From positions 558,001 to 622,000 of the forward strand of contig NEEC01000024.1 in NCBI GenBank assembly GCA_002189035.1: a stretch of DNA of 64,000 bases. Direction: 5' to 3'. Below the pieces are notes generated by a model. It searched no databases. It was given only the letters and a program-made list of their open reading frames with translations, and was not told the origin of the DNA. Every line of letters begins with the position of its first letter. Positions within the stretch are counted from its first letter, which is position 1. Position numbers and translations under genes: made by a program. Shown piece after piece: positions 11,595-23,400 of the stretch. This DNA is from Utricularia gibba (Eukaryota; Streptophyta; Magnoliopsida; Lamiales; Lentibulariaceae).

Positions 11595-13686
11595 CTGCAC
11601 ATAACACCTTAATCCGGATACAACCCACCTAGTCATATCGGTAACCCAATTGTGTATAATTATATAAATGCAAATGGAATTTATGTTCAACCACAAATAA
11701 TAATAAAAAAAAAACAATTGCATATATAACTTTTTTTTAACGGTAGTGAAGTATATGGGTAGTTTGGGAAATTACCGTAGTTTGTTATTCGTAAAATACT
11801 TTGATTTCAAATTTGATTTGTAAATTATTTTTGCTATATTGTTTTATTTATAAATCTAAATTTTCAATTTTTTAAATATTTTATAAGACACATGATTTCA
11901 AAATTATTTTTTTACTCAATAAGATATTATGTTTCAACCAATTTTCATCAACAAATAAAATCGATTTTATTTTGTTAATAATATTATAATCAATATATTT
12001 ATTATATATGAAACAATTTATATTTTTTAAAAAATACAAAATAAAAAATTAAAATTTTTACTCACGTCAGTACTTGAGTATTTTTACAAAATAAATAAAC
12101 AAAATTTAAAACATTATATATAAAAAAAAATTTAAAAATTCTTTTATTTAATTCATAATTTTTATTCACTCTAAAACTAAAATGATTATTACCATAGGTA
12201 ATTAAAAATAAATTAAATATGCACAATCCTTATTAATTCTTTATTTATAATGTCTTAAAAATAAATTACATTTTATTGAAGATAAGCATGAGTGCTTATA
12301 AAGAAAAAAATGAATTATTAAAAAATTAAAATATTTTGAGTTAATATAAAAACACAAAATATTATCAATTTCAATGTAACATGTTATTTCAATTATTTTT
12401 CAAAATCATTTTTAAATATGATTTTTTTTTTTGCTTCAATTTTAAATAAAAAATAGTTAATTTGATTTAAAAATAATTTTATAATTATAAATAAATTATA
12501 ATAATTAAAAGAAAAATATTGTGAATATAAAACATGATTAAAATATAAAGTATAATTGATATAATACGAAAAAAATATTCAAAGATCAAAATCAATATTT
12601 AATATATTTTTAAAAATAATAATAATCAATACATGCAATGTTGAATAATCAATTTATATATTTGTCAATGTGAGTCAACCTCATAAATTAGCTTTTGATT
12701 GAACTGAAATTTTCTGATGTGACTTTTCACATTATTCGCATATAGAACGTACAAATTGTTTGTACTTTGAGGTGAATTCAATGATATAAGAAAAACTGCA
12801 TTATTAATTTATAAAAATTACATTAGATAGTTTTATAAAAAAATTTTAAAAATACAGAAATTTAATAAATAATTTAAAGTTACGAATTGAGTTTAAAATC
12901 AATTTATATAAAAAGTCGCTCACTAATAATATATTGATGGAATTGTATTTCACTTGAAATAATTCATTCTCCAATCTATATTATAATGATTTCAACTTTA
13001 TAGTATCATATGCATTGTAGATCCATTAATTGGAAGTGATTATTCAATTGTTTGATCCTATAAAGAAACTTATAACACAAATTTTTCAATCTTTATGCTA
13101 TAAAAATTATAACTCTTAATCATGTTTGAGGTTTTTACTTTATAGTTTTAATCATTCCATGTTCTAACCCAATTGTGAGTCCAGTAGTGGCTTCCAAAAA
13201 TCACGAAAACATAAGAAGTTTGTAGCTCTCAACCTTGGAGCCTAAGCTTTGGAGAGTTTTGAAGCAACGAACTTGTGTGTTTTTCTGAAGAAAATTGATG
13301 AATTTTACAATGATGTTTTCTTACATTTTATAGACTATGGATTGTAGCCGTTGAAGATTAATTTTCGTCGTCCCTTGCAGGTTACCGGTGCAACCGACCT
13401 GGTCCTTTTGGTGTGGGCTTACCAATGAGCCTCTCTCAAGCTTGTGCATTTATTGATTGTCGAGATCCATCCATTATCTTATCTAGATGAGTAGCAGTGG
13501 CCCAGACCATCATCTTCACTTTCCTCTCTCTCCCTAAACCCTAAACCTCCGTCGGTACTTTAGCATGCGATGCTGGTCTGATAAGATTTACTAGAATTGA
13601 CTCATCAAGTACTAACATCCCCCCCGGATGGGTCAATTTTGGCTCTGGGAGGCACTCTTGGCAGTGAGGATTTCCTATTAAACCCA
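11595..13686. other. AT-rich intergenic sequence
   Basis: About 2.1 kb of strongly AT-rich sequence with no supported ORF. From about 13.2 kb the composition becomes more balanced, but I find no gene there. Confidence 0.5.
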
Positions 13687-13864
13687 TTAGGCCTCGTTTG
13701 TTAGGTGGGTTTAGCCCTCTAAACCCTTGGGTAAAAAGTATTGTATGTGTTTGTTGGGGTGGTTTAGTAAAACACAAGGGTTTGTATTATCCCGAATTAA
13801 ACCTGCAGCTACTGGTTTCACAAAACCCACGTGTGAGGTGGGTTTCTCAAAACCCACCTCACAC
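13687..13864. mobile_element. Left end of a PIF/Harbinger-like element with hairpin
   Basis: TTA (13687-13689) is followed by GGCCTCGTTTGTTAGGTGGG, the look of a PIF/Harbinger terminal repeat next to its 3-bp TWA target site. A perfect 15-bp stem GTGTGAGGTGGGTTT / AAACCCACCTCACAC with a 4-base loop sits at 13831-13864. The transposase relic begins about 370 bp downstream. No matching right end was found, so the element is probably truncated. Confidence 0.5.
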
Positions 13865-14234
13865 AAATACAACTTGGTCGATAATACCCTTCTACTCCAT
13901 AAGCAAATTCGCAACAGTAAATCTGTGTATTTGTTCATCCTCTTCAACAAAAATCTGTTGGGTTTTTGCAGGTACATGGTGAGTGAATTCGAATTCTGAT
14001 ATTTCGACGAAAACCCATACTTCAATTTAAGCCAAGAGTACTTATTTTTTGTTTCGCATATGATGGAGTCGGTTTTTTTTTTTCCGAAAATTGCAGTAGG
14101 TTGTGCATTGCTTATTGAGGCTGTTGCAATGGTTTCAAAGAAGATTATTTTGGCTGCCCTTACTGCGGCACATTGCGTTGGTCAGTATCTATGTATTATG
14201 CGAGTTATGATTGTTATAATGTTGCATTTCTGTT

Positions 14235-15414
14235 GTACACCAACCGATAGGAGAATTCGGTTCTCATACCGAGAAAAGATACCGTGACAAAAAGAACATT
14301 TGACTGCCTTGTTATCTGATTCAAGGAGTGCTTGTCTTGAAAACTTACGATTAAGTGCAGATGTCTTCAACAAGTTATGTTATGTTCTTCGAAGTAATGG
14401 TAGACAAACCACTTCAAGGTATGTCGATGTTCCAGGGCAAGTTGCATTGTTTTTGGATATTTTGGGTCATCACAGGAAAACAAGGCAACAGAAATTTGAA
14501 TTCATGCGAAGCAGCTGGACATTGTCCAAATATTTCAATGTGGTATTGTCGGGGATGATGTCATTGCACTAAAATTTACTTCAGATTTTTCGAGGTATGC
14601 CAGAAGATTTTTCTTCGTAGTTGTGGATGTGCAACGTGTATTCTGCATGCTGTAACTTTCTGCTCTATTTTTCAGAATTGCTTGGGTGCATTGGATGGTT
14701 CATATTTTCAGGTGAAAGTCAAGAATCAGGATAAACCAAAGTGGAGGAATCGTAAAGGAATCGTGTCCACTAATGTGCTAGGAGTGTGTGATGATAAGCT
14801 CATGTTCATCTATTTGTTGTCCAGTTGGGAGGGATCCGCTACTGATAGTAGGGTGCTGCGAGATGCAATTGGTCGACAAAGAGCATTCACTGTACGCAAA
14901 GGTAGGTGCTTACAATGTGTAGAAGTCCATAGTTATGATTACCTTTAATGTATTCCATTTTTTTGTAGAGCATTATTACTTGTGTGATAATGGCTACATA
15001 AACGTAGAGGGATTTCTAGCACCCTACAGGGGTGTCGGGTCCATGGCTCCACAGAATGCGAAGAAATATTTCAACATGCGGCATGCTTCTGCAAGGAATG
15101 TTATTGAGAGGGCATGGGGTCTAATGAAAATGAGGTGGGGTATTTTATGAAGTTATAGTTTTTATCCTATTAAAACACAAATTCGTATCATACTCGCATG
15201 TGCCCTGCTTCACAATTTTATTCGGCGAGAAATGCCAATTGATCCATGGGAAGAGGTCATTCCGGAAGAATACCGCAATCCGGATTCATAGGAATATGAA
15301 GATGATGAACATATTTCCTCCATAGGAAACTCAGAGGAGTGGACACAGTGGCAGGATTCAATGGCTGAGATAATGTTTGCGCAATGGAGAGAGACCACAC
15401 GAAGAAGGGTATGA
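14235..15414 (+). pseudogene. PIF/Harbinger transposase (DDE_Tnp_4 type) relic
   Basis: Recognisable blocks run in order: RRIRFSYREK, FNKLCYVLRSNG, VALFLDILGHHRKTRQQ, NCLGALDGSYFQVKV, KWRNRKGIVSTNVLGVCDD, WEGSATDSRVLRDAI, YYLCDNGYINVEGFLAPYRG, RNVIERAWGLMKMRWGIL and ACALLHNFIRRE. The acidic triad appears in LDGSYF, CDNGY and NVIERAW. Two introns fit: one ending just before NCLGALDG (TTTTTCAG at about 14676) and one after TVRKG (GTAGGT at about 14903). Stops break it: after REKIP, a TGA after RWGIL (15148-15150) and a TAG near 15290. Related host-domesticated genes exist, but the stops argue against function. The final TGA is at 15414. Confidence 0.8.
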
Positions 15415-15774
15415 GATGTACTAATGAATCTTGATATTTTATTAGTTTGGCTTAAAGACATTTTATTTCATTTTCCAATAGTTAATAAGCATTGTGTTGT
15501 GTTGTATTCATATTGTGCAAACAAATCAGTTATTCTAGACATGATTTGCTTCTTACATTGGGTTATTTCCCACGGTGAACTGCCTTATTTATGCTGGACT
15601 GTTGTCACAGCAAATGTGATACAGTCACTGGAAACAAGAATTTGGAGTGCCTGGAAAGATATGATAGGGTTGAAGGATGCTTCATGTTTCCACACACTGT
15701 TGACTTATACATCTGGGTGCAACTATTGCATGCTCTACACTATCTACATGTACATTGGAAGAATTGTATTCTAG
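15415..15774. other. Spacer between transposase relic and tandem repeats
   Basis: No supported coding signal. One segment near 15640 (GGAGTGCCTGGAAAGATATG) resembles the repeat unit that follows and may be a decayed extra copy. Confidence 0.35.
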
Positions 15775-16600
15775 GCACTGTGAATATCTGCTCTCGGTGC
15801 CTGGATGAAATGTGTTCCTAGCACCGCAATACACCGGTATCAGTGCCTGGAAGTCCAGTGTACCAGGCACCGCAAAAATTTTGTGTCGGTGTCTACAAGA
15901 CACCCCTTTTAGGCACTGAAAAACGCCGCTCTCAATGTCTGAGAGACGTGCGTCCCAGGCACTGCAGAATGCTGCTCTCGGTGTCTGAAAGACACGTTAT
16001 TTTAATATTTTCATTAGCATTCGATTCTTAGGTATACTTTGGATCGAGAGTTAATATAAATTTAAAATAAACAAATATCCACTCGATTCGAATGATACCT
16101 AGGGATCGAATTCTAATAAAAATATTAAAATATTGTGTCTTCCACACACCGAGAGCGGCATTCTGCAGTACCTGGGACACATGTCTCTCAGACACTAAGA
16201 GCAACGTTTTGCAGTGCCTACAAGGGGTGTCTTGTAGACACCGAGACAAAACTTTTGCAATGCCTGGTACACTGAGACCAAAATTTAAGATTATAAATTA
16301 CAGAATGTTTCCTTTATGGGTTTAAATTAGTTCGAGATTACATAAGATTTTTTTAATCTTATACATATGAATTTATTTAAAATCGTCTACTTTTTTACGT
16401 TAATTAAGTTTGATTTTAATTTTATTAACTATTTTAATACCTAATTAATTGATATATATCATATTTATTTAAATTAAAGTAAAAGGCTGCTCTCAGGGCC
16501 TGGGAGACATGCGTTCCAGGCACTGCCGAATGCCGCTCTCGGTGCCTGGAAGACACGCTGTAGACACTGCAACCTTTGAAATAGGTGCCTGGAGCAATCA
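15775..16600. repeat. About 46-bp tandem units arranged as a foldback
   Basis: Five direct units of roughly 46 bp run from about 15775 to 16000, each with a GGCACTGC...CTCTCGGTGTCTG...AGACACG...CCCA pattern. The last units reappear in inverted order at about 16133-16274, and two more direct units lie at about 16488-16600. Units carry their own dyads, such as GGTGTCTACAAGACACC (perfect 7-bp stem). The function is unknown. It lies just downstream of the PIF/Harbinger relic but has no shared terminal sequence with it. Confidence 0.8.
15856..16274. repeat. Large imperfect inverted repeat, arms about 195 bp
   Basis: Left arm 15856-16052 and right arm 16082-16274, with a spacer of about 29 bp. By eye about 27 differences in 190 aligned bases, roughly 86% identity. 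A transcript in either direction would fold into a long hairpin. Arms extend beyond the tandem units into an AT-rich stretch containing ATTCGAT and CTAGGTAT, so the inversion involved more than the units. Confidence 0.8.
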
Positions 16601-16804
16601 CGGGCCGGAATGAATATTAGGTCTCGCGTATTTGAGCCTTATAACAAACCCTCTGGCCCAGTCCTCACCCTCCTTCACCACGCACCTAATCGCCGCACAC
16701 TGCAAAGCACGGCACACCGTCCCCACCTTAACCGCATGGTCCCTCCCCCATTTGCTTTCCTTTGTCCTGTCTATCTCAAGAAATGCTTACTTCCAAGAAA
16801 CTCC
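16601..16804. other. Short unassigned stretch
   Basis: About 200 bp of mixed sequence between the repeat units and an LTR fragment. Nothing recognisable. Confidence 0.3.
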
Positions 16805-17545
16805 TGTTAGTGTATGTGTTCTAGAGACAATCAACTCATTGGAAAATCTTATCTTTTGATATTTACTTTGAATTGTGATCAAATTTATATCATTGATAAA
16901 ATCCTCTACTTGATCTATGTGCTATAGAAATTATGATGAGATCATAATGTGAGATTCTTCAAGCACTCATGATCAAGTTAAATCTCCCTGGCTAGAGTAT
17001 TTGTGAAATGAGGATATCACAAATACGGATAAGCTGGCACACATTGAGTTCCCTAAATTGTTTAGGCAATGGTTCTCACAATTGATGTAATGAGATTACT
17101 AGAACCTATGTGTAGGTGTCGATTAGAGAATCGATTCACTGGATGACTCATCTTCGAGATGCTACTATGGGAAGCTAACCAAGTGTCAGTAGCAAGATCT
17201 CGAATACGATAGCCGTGCAAATAAGCTTAGACTTGAGGTCAACAAAGTTATCTTGATCTTAAGCTCACATTTTCGCTCATTGTCAATGGGAGCCTAACCA
17301 TGGCTTGCCTAGTATGGATGAGTAGGGATGTGACTCCTTAAGGTTGGAGATAGTTGATTGATCAATAAAGGATTCATCACTCATGTTAGCAATGAGATCA
17401 TATCTCAAGTAATTGCATCAAAACCTAACAGTAAGTCCTGGGCCCAGGGTAATGACACTCGAATTGTTTGAGTAGGTCATTGAGTGTGAGTGTTTGAATG
17501 CAATTATAAGTTTAATACATCAGAAAGACACACACCCATGTTCGG
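16805..17545. repeat. Partial copy of the TGTTAGTGTATGTG LTR family
   Basis: It begins TGTTAGTGTATGTGTTCTAG and follows the solo LTR at 30381-31881 closely for about 740 bp, up to a shared ACACACACCCATGTTC. At 17545 similarity stops sharply and different sequence continues. It is either truncated or a variant with another second half. The same family occurs inverted at 55410-56859. Confidence 0.75.
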
Positions 17546-18676
17546 ATTGCCGTCCCGACCGAATTCTGTAGGTTTCGACTACTTTTTGTGTCTGATAGCC
17601 ATACTGTGATCCGACTATAATAGTCGGCTACTCTAACATTCCTATAAAATGGGCTACCTTTGAGACTATCAAAACAGCGTCCGCTACCCAGTTCTGATAC
17701 TTATCAGTGTACTGATTTGTAGCGGGTTGTAGACTTTTGAGACCTTTTCCAACGATTTAGCTAGGGAGGAGCCGATTTGGTTATCCGTCAATCACATGTT
17801 CATATCTCCCGAGCTTGCTCCATATGACGCATGTCCATTCAAGGCCCATATTTAAATATATAAATATACATTTATATCATATCTTTGATGGGACTTGGAT
17901 GGACATATTTAAATATTTATTCAAATTGAAAAAAACATATTTCATTATAAAATGTTTATTATTAATTACAAATTATTATGGACGTTCATACAAATTAAAT
18001 TATATTGTAGATCAAATAACATTCTTTATATGATTTTAAAAAACTTATATAATATGCTATTTATATGAATTTAAATAATTATGAAACTTCAAAATGTTAA
18101 CAAAATGTATCATATATTTAAGGATATAAAAATATAATATACAGATATATATATAGATACTATATTTAATTATTGAAAATTAATATATATTACCAACACT
18201 ATAATTAATTGAATTATTGATTTTTTATATTCAATTTCACCTTTACATTACATTTTTTTAAATAGACAAAATGTTTATATTTTTTAAATGATTTTAGTTT
18301 TAATTGAATAATTGATTTCTGAATTATTCTGACAGCCGAACGGACGTCAAAACAATTTATGATAATATGATTAAAATTTTAAAATAAACAGTAAAAGTAG
18401 GATGAATTACTAACGTAAACATTCAGGTATTGAATAAAATTAATTCATAAATGAGGTATTCTACCAATTTAACATAGAATGTGAGATATTTTACGAATTA
18501 ATTCACATCAAAATTTTGGCGTCCATAAACAAAAGCATTATAAATTTTTTTTAATAAACGAATATGAATAAATTTTAATATATTTTAAAAAATTATAACA
18601 ACTCTAATTACCATGTTTTGGTACGAGGATCAGCAGGCACTGCATACACAGTGCAACTCGGCGGGAGAAAAAGAAG
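17546..18676. other. Intergenic sequence, mostly AT-rich
   Basis: 17546-17830 is GC-balanced and could be the other half of a variant LTR. The rest is AT-rich. The last 80 bases are probably the 3' UTR of the GT47 gene. No coding signal. Confidence 0.4.
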
Positions 18677-20801
18677 CTAAGGCAATGGCAATGGCGAGCT
18701 CCACTGGCTGAATACAGCCAGATCTCTGTTGACGATAGATCCATTGTGCAACCAAAATGTTTCAGCGGATTGATGGAATTGCCGCACTTTCTTCTCAAGT
18801 TCCCGCAATACACCGTTGAATGCAGAGCATGATTTGGATTCCGGAGCATATACAAACAAGCATCTCACCTGTCTGCCCCTGGCGATCATCTCCTCTATGG
18901 CTTTATCTGGGGGAATGGGACACCAACCAGTTAGGCCGCATCAATGGAATAATATCAAGGAAAGTTGTTGTATTCCAAACTGAGACCTGGGATTGACTCC
19001 AGGTAGTCCAGGAGCTGTGTTCCTATTCGAGAGGATGGCCATTTAATGGATATCTGTGTGTAGTCAACCACATCTTGAAATGGCAATTCCACTTGATCTG
19101 ATAATAAAACTGGAACGCATTCCTGTTAAGAAGGAACACAAAACACAGCTACCATAAGCTTCTCAGCAAGCATCATCATGCTGCCACTACAGATAGCGCA
19201 TGTTGCCAACCACAAAGAAAGACTCGTAAAAACGAAGCGTCCATGATGACTCTCCACGTGGTGCTAGACAGAATTTCGCGTTACGAAGATGCTGGAAATA
19301 CTCCATTCTCCCAAGTTTGTTAGGACCAGAGAACTTCAACTCTGGACATTCCAGCTGTTAATGGAATAAAAATTCACATGTTTAGAAAGGAAAATGAAAG
19401 TTGAAATCAGGAAACCTTTGTTTGCTAGCAGTTAAGAAAAACCACTCTGCCCTGTTATGTGCTAACATCACAGGCAAACTTGCTTGCTTCGGCTTTACCT
19501 TATCTGGAAAACGCTTTGCAAGATCGATCAGTTGCAGGCGTCCAACTTTACCTTGTGCTCGGCCTAAATAATTTGCCAAATACTTCCTCCTTGATAAGGG
19601 CAAAGGTTCTACGAGTTTTGGCTTCTTCAGTGTCATTCCATCCTCCACATTACCAGGTATGATGATATCTTTCCATGTATTGAAAGCACTTGACTCTCTC
19701 TTATCCGTGCGGTCTCCCTTCAAGAACAGAAAAAAATAATACGAAAAATAATGAGCATTAACAGAAAAATAATACAAAAGCAGCTCTTATCAAAAGACAA
19801 AGTAAAGTTGTCATACCTCTGGAGTAAGAATTATAGAACGATTTATATAGGTAGCCCACGACTTGAACAAGTGAGCTCCAGCACCACTGCGACGGGAGAA
19901 GGAGTTAATCAACTGGGGTTTGTGACAGGAACGCGAAGCAAATTCAGAATTCATACACAGGTTGCTCATAGTCCCTCTCTTAAGCTTGACAGGACTGTGA
20001 ACAAGGACATAAGGACATGAATGTTTTAAGCAAGGAAATGGTAAATCAAACCTTGGAAAAACAAAGATATGGTTGCGGCCACCGGATAACCTGAAATACG
20101 GCATTTGACTTAAAACCTGAAACTCATTAGTGCTAACATAAATGATAATTTCATCAGCAAGTGACACAACTGAAACCCGAATCTCATTGACAAAACTGAC
20201 TAAGTGTCAATGAAGAAAACTAAAAGATAATCACCTTTACGTAAGTTTCGTTGATCTCCTTATCATTCAAACCACCCATCATCCGAACACACTTCACATA
20301 AGATGGCACAAAGAAGAAATCCGCTTCCTCTTTCCTTCTAGTCCGGACTGCTGACTGCAAAAACATTCTATGCAGCTTCACCTGGAGAAGAGACTAAAGC
20401 TTAATCTCCACCCACCTTAAACAACAATCCAACACATTTCAGAAAATGGGCATCCAAAAGATCTAAGTACAACCAATTACCTGTGTGCCCCACTGCCCTT
20501 TGACGCAATTATCAGCAGAAATTTTGCCGTCTCGTCCGTACATCAGCAGCTTAAGTTCCTCAATCTCGTGTTCATCGTAGACGTAAACCCTAAAATTCAA
20601 CCGCAACACTTCATACGGGTGACTATGAAGGCCAGCATTTGATATTGAGTTGAGGGAGAATGAAGAACAGGAGCCCATGTAATGGCCAAACAGTCCGATG
20701 ATAAGAACCGTGGAGACGACCATTGCAACGGCAGCCACATAATGGGTCCGCGTGCAAGTGTGGGATCTGCTGCTTCTGGTGTTGGTATACAAGCTCGCCA
20801 T
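18677..20801 (-). CDS. GT47/exostosin-family glycosyltransferase, 8 exons
   Basis: Exons 20801-20481, 20381-20235, 20116-20052, 19886-19817, 19717-19499, 19354-19211, 19122-18987 and 18906-18677 give 1332 bp in one frame, 443 residues plus stop. Residues about 22-42 (YVAAVAMVVSTVLIIGLFGH) form one membrane segment after a short basic N-terminus, so a Golgi type II protein is expected. The exostosin domain follows, with FFFVPSYVKCVRMMGGLN, GGRNHIFVFPS, NTWKDIIIPGN, LAPRGESSWTLRFYE, ELPFQDVVDYTQISIKW and a C-terminal tail. From memory it resembles Arabidopsis At5g16890. Plant GT47 enzymes build xylan, pectin or xyloglucan side chains; donor and acceptor here are unknown. All junctions are GT/AG, one with a weaker GTTGGC donor (exon 6). 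No damage is seen. Confidence 0.9.
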
Positions 20802-22042
20802 GAAAATTGAAGGTTATTGCGATGAATGAACTCGCAAAATCACTTGGCAGAAAGAACACTAGAGATGTTCTCGAGAGATCTGCGCTTTTCTGATTTGTAA
20901 TCCCACAGAAATGCGGCGGTATTCTCTCACTTTCCGCCTAAGTGATACTTGGATGTTTTAAATGGAAAAATAATTTGAAATATTGTAGATTTGCATTTGT
21001 GTATAAATAGATAACAATTTTTTTTTTTTACGTAAATAGGGGTTGCTATGGACAAGGAAAATACTCTTCTAATTATTTTCAAAACACACATTGTAAAAAT
21101 ACTTGATGTTAAAACCATCCACAATGTACATCTCACCTTCTCTTTATGTTAAAACCATCAATTATACTATTTTTTTTATCATTTTTGAATTTATTTTTGT
21201 TAAAATGTAAAAATCATTTAATAATTATATTATTTATCGAAAATAAAAAATATATTATATTCATTTTACAAATATTATAACAAATATTAGTAAAATATTT
21301 TTCATTGTAATTCAATAATTATATTGAATTATAAGATAAAATTAATTCTATTAATTTTTCAAATAAAATATTAAAAATCGTTCAAATATTTTATATTTTA
21401 TTTTTTTGGATATCATTTATTCAAAAAAATTTATAATTGAATAATAAATAACATTAAAATTCAATAATTAAAATAACATAAAATTCAACAAAAAATAAAT
21501 ATTCTTTTTAAAATAATAAAAAAATAAAAAACATCATTTTTATTTAAACTTTTCAGTTTGATATTTTTTTTATTTAAAAACCTATACAATAAAAATTATT
21601 TAAAAAATGGATAATTGAAAATATAAAATAAATTATATTTTTACAAATATTATACTAAAATTCATCAAAAAATATTGTTTTATGTTTTTATATAACACAC
21701 ATATAAAAATAAAAAATTAAAATGATTTAAAGATATAAGATATATTTATTATAAATAAGAAACTAGTTATTATCGTTATAAAAAATATATGTACCTCTAA
21801 AGTTTACGAGCAATGTAATAATCTATTATAATTGTCAAAAGTGAAAGTAATATTATAAAAATAATAACTCAATTTAAAATTAATTAGCTAGCTCTAGTGA
21901 GCAGTATAATCAATGGCCAATGATCGATGAAATTGAGAATCACGAGATGGAACGAGCTACATGAAATGAAGCAAGTAGAAAAAAGGTAGACTAAAAACCA
22001 TCAGCCTCCGCTGAACTTACGGCAAAACCCCAAACATAACTT
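20802..22042. other. GT47 promoter side and AT-rich spacer
   Basis: The first 140 bases upstream of 20801 are GC-balanced and probably hold the 5' UTR and promoter of the GT47 gene. 20.95-21.9 kb is very AT-rich with no coding signal. Confidence 0.45.
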
Positions 22043-22231
22043 TCACACTCCCGCATTCTTTCCTAGCGCAAACGAACTCCAGCCTTTGGCCTTCAATTGG
22101 TCCCTCCGACGGTCCCTAACGGTACCAATATACCCTACCGCTTCATTCATCAATGCTTGACCACTGCGAAAATCATGTACAAATGATGGTAAATCAGGTG
22201 CTGCTACAAGTGCTTCAAGAAAAATCTTCAT
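22043..22231 (-). pseudogene. Unrecognised gene fragment (62 codons)
   Basis: A minus-strand reading (MKIFLEALVAAPDLP, then DFRSGQALMNEAVGYIGT, RDRRRDQLKAKGW, ending NAGV and TGA) looks gene-like: it is charged, balanced in codon use and less AT-rich than its surroundings. An acceptor-like TTTTCGCAG lies inside it, so it could be the last exon of a lost gene. I do not recognise the family. Its first 15 codons recur at about 23360 as MKIVLEALVEAPDVP followed by a stop. Confidence 0.3.
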
Positions 22232-22271
22232 CTCTCAACTTAATAAAAGTTGAATCTCTTTTATGGTCCAT
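22187..22271. repeat. Direct repeat, left copy
   Basis: Starts TGGTAAATCAGGTGCTGCTAC and ends TTTTATGGTCCAT. About 10 differences in 86 bases from the copy at 23315-23400. The retroelement fragment begins directly after it with TGTTATGG. Confidence 0.7.
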
Positions 22272-23284
22272 TGTTATGGTTGTAAATCGGATTGGTGATA
22301 TGATCCGATATTCGAGTTATGAAATCAGTATTTTCATAAATGATTTTGTTGCGCCTTTTTCTCCTTACTAGGTTCTCCTCTATTTCCGACTCCATCTTGA
22401 TTCCTTCACATTACCTCAATTCTGCGGGTTCCTTGCCAACCCTCTATTCTGTCCCCAGAGTTTCCTTTTGTGTGTTCAAATTCAGCCCAAAGGATGACTT
22501 GATGTTCAAAAATATTTCCTTCATCAAAGCTTTCAGCTGTTTCTGATTTATGAACATCAATTCTGGGTCTTGAGTGCCAGCATTCCCTCCGCTGTCCACG
22601 TTGGTAGAAGCATTTGGGTTTGCCATATCAAGAGGGGTGATGAATAGCTTCTTGTGGATTCTCAAATGGGACCATTGTTCATGGCCCACATGGGGGCCAA
22701 AATGCTATGTTTGTAAATCTAATCAGTGATATGATCCGATATTCGAGTAATCAAATCGGTATTTTCTCTTTTATATTTTCAGGTTGGTGGAATCGAATTG
22801 TGATTGAGATGATACGGTAAAAGGAAACACAGATTTTTGTGTGGAAATCATTGGAATATAAAACCACGAAGCTGAAGAAGCTCACAAGAAAAATGGGTTT
22901 CACTAAGAAGAGGAACAAAGAGATTTACAAGGATTGTGAGTAATCAATCTAGAAAGCATTTATATCCAAACATTCTCCTATTTATAGGAGATGTTGGGCC
23001 GACTGATTTTTGAGGATGTCATGTACTGTGTACACCTAACAGTTATGTTGGTCATTTGTGGTCCTACTAATATGTGACTATGACTTGCTCTGGGGCTGTT
23101 ACAAAAGCTGTCACTATTTTGAAATGGCTGTCACTATCATTTTCCGGTCCCTATCGACCTGCACGTTTGTTATAGGTCATGAAAAGCTGTTTCCTGATCC
23201 CAGACTGATTTCGTCTGGTGAGAACCAATTTGATATCCTATTTTTCGACCGATTTATATAGCCTTCATGTGAGTGTTCCACATG
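22272..23284 (-). mobile_element. Truncated LTR retroelement with short gag
   Basis: Read on the minus strand: an LTR runs from about 23284 (TGTGGAACACTCACATG) to about 22706 (TTACAAACATAGCA) with a TATA-like CTCCTATAAATAGGAG near 22980. A short gag-like ORF follows from 22629 (MANPNASTNVDSGGN) to 22444. The last 65 bp of a second LTR end at 22272 (TTACAACCATAACA). Both LTR ends share GAATATCGGATCATATCA. Most of the internal region and the second LTR are missing. The gag does not reach any recognised domain. Left edge is firm; right edge is approximate. Confidence 0.55.
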
Positions 23285-23314
23285 GCACCTACCAATTTCT
23301 TGCTCCATAATTTA

Positions 23315-23400
23315 TGGTACATCAGGTGCTTCCACAAGTGCTTCAAGAACAATCTTCATCTCACCCTTTCAATAAAATTTGAATCTCTTTTATGGTCCAT
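23315..23400. repeat. Direct repeat, right copy
   Basis: Starts TGGTACATCAGGTGCTTCCAC and ends TTTTATGGTCCAT, matching 22187-22271 at roughly 88% by eye. The following sequence (23401 on) belongs to another LTR. Confidence 0.7.

Noticed and set aside
15775-16600. CRISPR-like array
   Set aside because: The units are adjacent tandem repeats without spacers, in both orientations, in a plant genome.
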